NCBI GenBank assembly: GCA_008360975.2
Contig: CM039183.1
Coordinates: 78,652,350 to 78,716,349 of the forward strand
DNA length: 64,000 bases
Direction of reading: 5' to 3'
DNA from: Lichenostomus cassidix
Taxonomy: Eukaryota; Chordata; Aves; Passeriformes; Meliphagidae
Below the pieces are notes generated by a model, which worked only from the letters and a program-made list of their open reading frames with translations, had not been told where the DNA came from and did not search any database. Of the stretch, positions 54,401 to 64,000 are shown piece by piece (position 1 is the first letter of the stretch; each line of letters begins with the position of its first letter). The translations under genes were made by a program, and so were the position numbers.

Positions 54401-55084
54401 TCCAGTAGTGAAGACATGGAATGATACAGGCTTAGTGTTTTTGTGGACCTAGGGGAAGTCTGGATCACAAAGCTAAAGGAATAAAAAGTACAGCATTTAA
54501 GCATAGACACATTCAGAAATCATTTCCAACTGATGGAACATGGGTAGATGAAATGAAGAACACTAGAATCTAAACTGATAATCGAAAATGTTTAGAAGGA
54601 AAAGGGCAAAGGCTTGGTTATGTTTTGGCCTATTGAATTTTAGAAAGCAGCACATTTTCTAAGTATCAACTCATCAATGCAGTTGAACTTATGGACTCTG
54701 GGAGAGATTTGTGAAACACGATAAAATTAAGGAAAATGGCTTTTTAAAAATGTCAGAGCACTTTCAGGATATAAAAGAAAAACAGAAAATTGTTAACTAA
54801 AAGCTTAAGAGACTTTTGAAACCTACATCCCAGAGTAAACGTTACTTTTTCACTTGGAAACTATACACTTCCTTTGAGACTAGGGTATCCCTTTTCCTTG
54901 ATACAAAAGCGTGTTTCTCAAATCTCTCTATGTTTCTTCAGTCTTAATGTAGAGATGGATAAATTGATATGTACTTCATATGATTGGGTTAATCCTCAAA
55001 CACTGTATTTTTGTCCCCTTATTAGCTAAGAGTATAATCTTGTAACTTGCTCATGTAATAGTTCAAACTTCTTTTTTTGTTTAA

Positions 55085-55192
<108 letters not shown>

Positions 55193-55353
55193 TAAGTGGT
55201 ATATCTGTTCTAGTCATTGATGAATTCCACTGTGAACTTCATCTTGAGAGAAATAAAGGTCCGTAGCTTATGAAAAGAAGATAGAGTTGTTAGGTTCCAG
55301 ATAATTTTTATTTTGAGCATACTATTTTATGAGTTTATAACTGCCTTAACTAT

Positions 55354-55403
55354 TTACCTTCAATATTTTTATTAATAGTTACCTTCAATAGTTTTATTAA
55401 TTT
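55354..55403. repeat. Two-copy 25-bp tandem repeat
   Basis: TTACCTTCAATATTTTTATT plus AATAG is followed at once by TTACCTTCAATAGTTTTATT plus AATTT, a copy with three differences. It is a small local duplication about 160 bases beyond the exon 6 donor, too far to affect the splice site directly. Confidence 0.85.
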
Positions 55404-57669
55404 TATGAGCAGTAAAATTCATCTGAATATAACTAGTTTTTCAAACTTCTTTTTCAAGATTTAGATTGTTAAATATTTGGCTAATAATCTTTTGTGCCTA
55501 GTGCTGTGCCTACATGATCTTCTCTGTATCTGTGATTTCATATGTGAGATGTCAGCAGCCCTAAAGAAAGTATCATATTTGGCAACCCCTGCCGCTGCCC
55601 CCACCAAACCCATGACAGGGCTAAGCTTTCAGTTTTAATTTTAAATTATGGACATACACCAAGTCAGCTCTTTCACTTGCTTCTTTTTTCCTATACAGAA
55701 AGTAGTTGAATTTACTATTAGACTGTGATGCATAAAATAGTTCTCCTTACGTGTCAAATAACACATTTGCTTGTATTTTCCTTGTTTGTTAAAATCTTTG
55801 GAGTTCTAGCTCTGCCTTCAGTGTGTATACCTGAAATAGCCCAACTGCCAGGATGCTTAGAGGAATGTGTTTTCTGCTTTTGCATCCCAGAGGTGAGGTT
55901 GAGCTGTGGAACCTGGGAATACTTTACAGCTCCTCAGTCTTGCCTCGTGCACCATCTGCATTTAACTCCATGCTGAGACCTTACCTGGACATACACAGCC
56001 TCTGTCCTGCCTGCCTTGGCTGCTGTGCAAGAGAAACTTGGCCAAGCAGGTGTTGTTAATTTCTGTGCCTGAAACACGTGTTCCTTCATGTACTACTATA
56101 CTCTTCCCCATCATCCCGAGTTAGCTGCCAGTCCCTTGTTCATAATCTTCCCATGGAAGTTGCTGGTTTGACTCTATCCTGTTGTGTGTTTGCTACTCTG
56201 CTGAATATTCCCTTTCAGATAAAATTGATGAATCTTTTTAATATATTCACCCCCCTAAAAGAATCTTCAGAGTATTAGAAATTGCTCAGTGGTCCATATT
56301 TTGAGAATCTCTAACATAATCCATTCAGTAACATCACCCTTTCTTTAAAATGAACCACTGTTCCTTGTACTAAAGGAAATCATCAGAGTCAAGCAGAAGA
56401 TTATCTCAATGTTTGAAGCTCTGGTTGACATGCTCTTTTTATTTAAACACCTTTAAAGCTCTGTAATTTTGTGCAATTTGTGTTTGCTTGACCTTCTGAA
56501 AGATCACTTCATTCTCAGCTAAATCTGTCATGGTCAGCAGTGTTGTAATTTATTTTATGTTTGAAGTGGAGCACTTAAAAATTGTGATTACAACTTTGCG
56601 TGGTTTACTTGTGAATTATTTTGGCTGTAGTGTAACATCTACATTCATTATGCTACCCATTTGCTAAGGTGAAGGGAAAAGTGATGTAGTTAAATCAAAA
56701 TCAAGTCCAGTTACTCAATAATTTTACATGTTCCTAAATTCAGATTTGTGTTTAATGTGGCACTTACAGCTGATTCTGGCATAGCTGCTCGGACTGTTAA
56801 ACATGCAGGTCATGATTCCCTTTGCAACCATTGTGGTGATCTAGGTAATTGTATGCTTGGTTACATGATAGTTATCTTTTCCTTATGAAAGTTTCTATTA
56901 TGTTTTTCTTCTTTTCACTTTTCTTAGCCTTCTGCTGGGTGTTTCACTGAGGGAGCATTTGCTTCGCTAATCTTAGATGTGTGTTTGGTCTGTTAAATTT
57001 TAGGTTAGTCACATTTATTGTTAGTTATTGCCATGGTGCTCCAAAAAAAGCTTTCTTATTTAGCATTGCCTAATCAGTTCTGGGAATGGGATAAATGCTG
57101 GGGAAATTTTTTGTCATGGTGTTTTCAGTACATCTCCAAGACATGCATAATCATGAACATAGTAAAGCACAAGGCTGTCATGTATTTTAATAAGTCTAAG
57201 TTAAAGATTTAGGGTGATGACAGACATTTTCAAGTTGGAAAGCTATGTGAAATACCTATTTTAGATCTTTTTTACCTTCATAATTCTACAGAGAGGCCAA
57301 ATGCTAATAGAAGTGAGAGCCAGGTTTTAGCAGCATTGCCTGGGAGCAAGAAGGAGTGGGCAGCAGTATAGGGTGATGCACTTTGTACAGGCTTTTTATT
57401 GGCTTCCAGGGAATTTTCCTACATGTCATCTTGATTGATTGATAAATTTTGAAAATCTAGATTTTTATAAGATGATACAACATATTTTATAATGTTTCAT
57501 GTTGAAATGTCACCTTTATGCAGTAAATGGCATGATAATACAGAAAATGCATTATAAAAAGGTATAGTTTCATCAGCTGCAATACTTTCCTCTTCTCAGC
57601 CTCCACTGATATTCACCCCAAAAAAGTTCTTCTTATGAAACAAAATTATTTATGAAAGAGTCTGGATTA

Positions 57670-57710
57670 AAAGGAAAAAAACTCCAAACCAAACCAACAA
57701 ACCCAAAACT
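57670..57710. repeat. A/C-rich low-complexity tract
   Basis: This is a run of A-rich units with CC and CCC interruptions (AAACC, AACAAACCC). It resembles the tract at 3636-3698 and is the complement of the T/G-rich type. No attached element was recognised. Confidence 0.6.
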
Positions 57711-60700
57711 TAAACTATCCATTACTTAAAGATTTTGGTACAGTATCCAGTGTGCTATCATGGCAGAATGGAACTAGTACTTTGTGATTTTTCCCAGATG
57801 TGGTAAGGCAGAAACATATGGAAAGTATCTGGATTTCTGGTGACATAAATCCAGTGAACAGCTTTTATTTATTTACATATGTATACATTTATATGTTTAT
57901 TTATTTATTACCAGTGCCAGCAGCTTCCCTCTCTGAGGGAGGTACTATATCTTGCTTTTGTGTCAGTGCAGTAATTTAGAGGAACAGGAATATTTTAAGT
58001 GGAAGAAATGTTTCATAACAGGAGAAAAAATGGACAATTGTCTTCAGTGAAGAACCTAATTCCAACTGGAATTCAGAAACGTTTGTTAAGTTTCTGCCCT
58101 GTGGAGAAATGGGTCATAAAACATTTTATACAGACAAATAAATTTTTCCAAATGGCAAGTTGTTCTTAAATATCTGTTTACAGAGGAAACTTTGAGAGGA
58201 GGGATTGCTAAACAACACTTTGGTAGCTGGATTGATCCACCAAAGCTTCCTGTGTAACCAGAAAAAACAAAACTATATGTTTTTATTCCAGTTCCTGTTT
58301 CTTCTCTGCCTGACTGTAATAATGCAAAGAGAAATGTATCAGTGGCTAAGAGGTATTCATGTACAACAGTGAAAGGATTATGGAAATGCTTGAGGGGAAA
58401 ATATGTAGAATGGAGATGGAACAAGAAAAGAGAGGAGAGGAAAAAAGCATCTTTTCATTAACAGGGGCTTGAATTTCCTTGTCTAATGCAAGAAGTAGAT
58501 TTAAAGAGTGTGGAACTACTTTCCATATTTCCAAGATATTTCATTTTCACAAATCTGGTAAAGATAACTCTACCCTCAACCCCTCAAAAGAATGTCAGAG
58601 TAGAGAGGAACATCATCCTAACAACTTGCTTGCTGCTGCAGATCATCCCCAATGGAAGTCATTGTACAGTAGGCAGGGAAAGCACTGACTTGCACCTCTG
58701 GCCTATGAACAGATAGGAAACTTAGAAAATGGAAAGAATCTGGTGGAATTTCCATAGATTATTTCCGTGCCTCCCCACCACAACCCCAAAGAGATGGGTG
58801 GAATTATTACTCTGTTATGAGCTAAACCCTGTGCATTTGTGGTGCATATGAGCAACCCTCTATCACTGAAATTATCTTTCTGTGTCTGTGTGATCGTAAG
58901 TTTTCGGTTACACTGCAAGATACAAATAATAGTGGTGGACCCTTGAAAAGTAATGCCATGTGTCGTTTACATTCTCTTCTGTAATCATATTTTGATTAAA
59001 TCCTTCCTCACTCTTTTTATGTGCTTGGCTTTTCTCAAGTTTGTGAGCTATAAACCAAGCTGCTGACAATTGTAATTCAGTATGTTCCATCCTAAATTAC
59101 CATGATGTAGTCATTATTCCTCATTTGCCTGATTACATTATTCACAGATGGTAGCAGTATTTCATTTCACTTCATGTACTACTTTAAAGCAGTGTTTTAT
59201 GGTAAATATGGTTTAGCTAACTTTGAGAACAACAGTAAAAGCAATATATCCATGAAATCAAAATAAAAAATATTTTAATGGCTGTGTTCATTTAGTAGAT
59301 TATATTAGAATAAAGTTCAGTTTGTGACTAAATTAATTAATTCATACAGCCCTCGCTTTTGGCAAGAGAATGTACTGGCAAGAAGTCAACTTAAAAGGTG
59401 CATATAGCTGTGCATCATTAAGGGAGTGGTTGGACCACACAGTCATTCTGACAGTATGTCTAAGCACAGGTTGTGAGTACGAGAACATTGGTGCCTCTGT
59501 GCTCTTCTGCACTGTAGTGGTGCATTACCAAGACTTATATCATGCCTGTATGTTCTCATATTGATCAAGTTAAAGTGGCAGTCAGAAAGAGTGCAGGAAG
59601 AAATGCTGCTGCAACAACTCCCTCCTATGGCAGGATTTAGTGAAGATCTTTCTCTATAGAGACTTTTTCCCTCAGTGGGACTTAAGCCCTTAAGGCAGTT
59701 TTTCAAGTTGATGACTACCTGCTCCTTCTGATATTCAGTGAACATTAAGATCTTAATGAAGATCACTGTGGACAGCAGGATAGGAGATAGGTGGATCCTT
59801 AGGCAGTAGCCCATAGACTGCCTTGACCACAGCTACAATTGCTCATTGAACCTACCTTCAGTTCCTTCCTGTGCTTACGTCTGAGATGCATTTCCAGTCA
59901 CTGATGGGTTTGTATTCTTCCTGGAACTGCTTGGGTCCAGGCTTCCTTGCCCACTTAGACTCCCAGGTGGACTTTGCTTTTATGCTCATAGGATAAAACC
60001 ATTCAGAAGGGTCCTTAGTTTGTTTGACTGTTAAAAAAAGGCTCTTGACAAAAAAACCCCCACACTGTGGTTTTAAATGAGGAACTGTTGCTTTGGATAA
60101 CGGACAGTGCTGTGGAATAGGAAAACTCAAACAGTTTCATAATCAGGGTTTAATTTGTTTTCATAGTTCAAACAACTGTGATGATTTGCCTGTGGAAAAC
60201 CTTAAAATTTTGTGATTAACCATGATGACCTGTTGCTGATATCACTTGCAACATTTAAATTGTCAACAGATGATGGCACCTCTAGGAAGGTTGTTAAGGA
60301 GCTCTGAACCCTTCCCCAGGCTGTGGTGCTTAGTGGGGGTACCCTCCTCAGAATTGTCCTCACCTGCCTGTGTAGGGAAAAAAAGAAGTAAACTAACTGT
60401 ACTGTGTTTTTTGAGATGGGATGCTTGTGTGCACATTTGGTGCAAGAAGTGGCAGCTTCTTCAGTTGCCAAATCCAGGGAACTCTGACATGGAGGAAAAT
60501 AGACTTGGTAGAAAACATCTGCTTCTGTATATTCTGTTACCTTAGGGGGAGTAGGTTAATTAAGTCACTCTTAGTATGAATATCCTTATGAATAACATTA
60601 CACAAAGAAGAAAGTAGGCAAGCAAGTTTTTTGTTTGTATTGTTTTGTTATTTAGTGCCCTGTATCCTTCTTCTTCTTCTTCCCTTTCCTGTTGGTTCAT

Positions 60701-63700
60701 TGGGTGGCTCTATCATATCTGATTGCTGGAAATGTTACAAATATATGCTCTACAGATTTTTTGCACTCAGTAAGTAGTATAAGGAAAAGTGAATCTGCCA
60801 CTGAAGCAAAATCATAGCAGGATAGACAGAACCTAATAATATCAAGTTTATTTCCAGAGAGTGACCTATTATTGTTTGTCATGCAAGACCCTAGAGAAAT
60901 TCTTAGCAAAGATCAGCAGAGCAGCCTTGAAGAAATAAAACCTCATTCATCCTTTAAAGAAAACAAAACGTAATGAAATCCTCAAACACAGTACTGAGAG
61001 GCAAGGCTATTGGTTTTGGATTTTGATATAAGATAGAGAGTGGAGGAATATTTTAGTATTTTTAATATTCCTCTTGCACCAAAACCGATTCTGGAGCTCA
61101 AATTGGATGCATTCATGTTCTAGCAATGCTCAGTTATGTCCCTGACTTGCTGCAGCCGTTCGAAACTCAACAAGTGAAGAACATGCTGTTCCTAGGCCTT
61201 TCTTCTCCAAACTATTTTAAAAACGGATTTTTCAAATGGAAAAGGCCTGGGTAATCTCAGTTACTTTCCTTCTTCTTTTATAGCTCTAGCAAATGGTGGG
61301 CAGCATTCCCAACAGAAGTTAGCTGGTGCACTGTATTGTAAATGGAGTGAATGTTGATTTATTTGAATAATTTGTGTGAGTGCAGTATTTTAACAAGGTT
61401 TATATTGTTGTTACAGAACTACAGTAGTTTTCCAGGCTGTCAGAAGCAGCAGTTTCTTTTTTTTTTTTTATTCCTTTGGAAACTCTAGTAAAGTAAAATA
61501 TCAAAATTTTGGCTTTAGTTCACATCAGAATGCAGTAACTTATCTGTCCCTTTTATCCCAGCTCTGTCTCTGTCCCACTAGAAGTCAAGAAGTATTTCTA
61601 CTTACATTTCAACTCTTAGGAAAACTTTCAGTCACTCTTGGTCTGGCTGATTGGATTTGAGTACCTCTGTGCTTCATCTCTCTTTGATCCTTTACCTCTA
61701 CCAGAGAGCAACACTGCTGTGCTTTATTCAGAGTATCCCACCCAAACTGCTGCTGCTGAGATTCCCGATCCATGGCAATGGATCAGCCTGTGCCCATGGG
61801 TGCCTTTGCTGCCTGGCTGCCTACAAATAATAAGCCATTCATAAATATCACTGATGTAACCTGTTCATCATTTGGTTGTTACCAACTTGTTTTGCCACTG
61901 GCTGATTTAGCAATAAACCATCATGGCACACTTTTTTATGTCAGATACTTGCAAATTGCTGTATAACTGTATTTTTATACTGTTTTTCATTGTAGCTATA
62001 CCCTTTTAAAATAAAATCTAGCATGAAAAAATAGATAGATACATTGCCGTGGATCTTCAGTGGATATCCTGGAACTGAAGATTAGATCTTTTCATACCCA
62101 ACCATCAATTTTTTTTTCTTCTAAGTGTTGTCATCACTGTGTTAAAAATTGACAGTGATGTTAGACAAAGAGCTGTAGTCCCAGATTAGACAAATGAGAG
62201 TATTCCCAGAATTTAATTATCCACACTGCTTGAGATTGTTGTGAGACAGAGCACTTGCTAGACTCAACAACCTTTTTGCAGTCTTCCCAGGAAAACTGAA
62301 ATGGAAACTTCAGTGGCTTCCCTGGCCATCCTACAGCCCGAGTAGTAATCCGTATATCCTTGCATAGCCATATCGTGTACTGAAGTGTGGACAAACAGCA
62401 CTTCTGAAAAGCAGGATACTTCTGGTGCTTAACTGTTTATTTAAATGCTGCCTTGTATAGATTGTGGCCATGTTAGTCTTTCAGCTGTGCATGCCTTGTC
62501 ATATGAACTCTTTGCCAGGGTTTTGGGACTAGGATTCGAAAGCATGCCAGAACTGAATTCTGGAGTTGTGGACACTGTCAGTTGAATGCTGGGAACTGCC
62601 TCTCTCCTTCAATCCCTGCAGACTCTCCAGACCAGTTTCATGCCAATGAAGCAAGCTTGAGAGCTTGCTCAGCTGAAGGGAGCTAAAGACTGATGCTCTT
62701 AATTGCAAGATCATACAATTGATTCACAGCACTGATTCATTGTTTGTTTTAATCTAGAGGTAAGGAGACAGTATTTGGTATCTGCAGAATTTTTTACCCT
62801 TTTTGGAAATTCCAGATGCACATCTTATTTTTGCATTAGCAATCACTGCTGTTTATAAACCACTGTAAAAAATATTAGCCATGTCTGAAAAATGCAATAT
62901 GACACTCCAAGCCCACTGCCATATGTAAGTGCAGTTAACTGACACTTCACAGACACTCAACAGTGCTGCCAGTGCTAACAACTTCTAAATAAATCATGTT
63001 ATCTGTGTAGCTAATGTGTTTGATTAATTGCAAAATCATAAAAGTTCATTGCAATTCTGTGAGTGAATTTATTTGAGTAACTAGATTTTTGGAGTTCCAA
63101 AGGATGCTGATTGTATCCCCAGAAGCAGATAATAGTGATCTGGTAGGTCATCTTTGTATAACTGGGGGTCTATATGAGAGAAAAAACGGAATACATTTTG
63201 AAAAATAGACTGGGGTTTCAGTGATTCAGAGATCCTCTTTTTTCTTAATCCGTTACTCTTTTAAGTCTTCCTAATAATGCAGTGTGAAGAATTTCTACTG
63301 CTCTCCCTGCATTGGCTCCTGCAGAAGAAAAGTCTTTACTGTTTTGTCTGTGTCACTTTGATATTTCTCCTTTTAAAAATGGGATCTAACTTTGTACAAA
63401 ACCAGAAAGCTGTCCATTTCAAACATTATACTGTAGAAACAGGGAGAGAATAACTGGTGAACTGTATTTCAGAATTCAGTGGATTTTATCATCAAAGTTA
63501 ATTGTTCATCTACTTGCTGATCTGTAGTAAGCCTAAGTGGCTACTGGAAAGATATTGCTAGCAGGGATTGTTCAAAATGAACTATGCAGAATTTAATAAA
63601 AATGAAGTTAAACACTGCTTGAAAAAAAATTAAACCTTCTTTCTAGAATCATAGAAACATAGAATATAAAATTTCTGAAATACTTTGTTAAAGGATGTAT

Positions 63701-64000
63701 AAATATAATTTGATTATAATTTCTTTGTGATTAATTTCTACTGATATGAATAAATTCCTTTATTGGTTTTTTTCTCTCTCCCTATTTTAAAAGACCTTGA
63801 TGAAAGAGATATTTGGGATCTTTGCTCTTTCTTGGGATAGAGCTCCAATCTAGAAAACATGTACAGGAGTTATTATTCCTTTAACAGAACATATGAATAG
63901 GAGCAAGCTTATTTGTGTCTGTTAGATAAACTGAAATGTTGTCATGATAGTTACTAATAATAGAAGAGTCTTCAAATCTGAAGAGAAAAAAATGCAGAAA

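Noticed and set aside
54148..54510. 120-codon open frame, - strand
   Set aside because: No recognisable domain; composition is like surrounding intron and it sits antisense within ME1.
59443..60130. Two consecutive - strand open frames of 123 and 90 codons
   Set aside because: They are in different frames with no splice signals linking them that I could support and no recognisable protein family.
63646..63668. AATCATAGAAACATAGAAT, like a CR1 terminal repeat
   Set aside because: No further CR1 sequence follows on either strand, so the match is too short to support an element.

Overview
This window is vertebrate nuclear DNA, almost certainly from a bird. It holds the middle of one large protein-coding gene on the + strand: cytosolic NADP-dependent malic enzyme, ME1. 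Five coding exons (conventionally exons 2 to 6) lie at 7037-7170, 14654-14803, 33921-33996, 35199-35360 and 55088-55191. All are bounded by AG acceptors and GT donors, and they join in one open frame of 626 nt, about 208 codons. The translated blocks match the amino-terminal malic domain of ME1 and favour ME1 over the mitochondrial paralogues ME2 and ME3. Exon 1 (start codon and promoter) lies upstream of base 1. The metal-binding motif and the NADP-binding domain lie downstream of base 64000.

The bird assignment rests on the ME1 sequence, which resembles the chicken enzyme as I recall it. It also rests on several CR1 non-LTR retrotransposon 3' ends of avian type, AT-rich introns and sparse repeats. 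I cannot name the species.

Layout: 1-7036 is the 3' part of intron 1, with a T/G-only-like tract near 1.4 kb and one arm of a duplicated 0.2-kb block. Exon 2 follows, and the second arm of the block lies at 8.1 kb in intron 2, so exon 2 is flanked by direct repeats. Intron 2 (7.5 kb) also holds a short CR1. Intron 3 (19.1 kb) holds a (CA)n microsatellite, a head-to-head CR1 pair and a probable solo LTR. Intron 4 is short (1.2 kb) and contains an antisense CR1. Intron 5 (19.7 kb) holds two CR1 pieces and a good CTCF-type motif near 48.4 kb. Intron 6 runs off the right edge.

Together the five exons encode the substrate-binding half of the enzyme, including the catalytic Tyr (exon 3) and the active-site Arg and Lys (exon 5). 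I found no second gene, no RNA gene and no evidence of an undescribed system. Every other open frame I examined is short, lacks recognisable homology and sits in intron or repeat. The observations most worth checking are the direct repeat around exon 2, the compact LTR-like block, the CTCF-like site and the head-to-head CR1.
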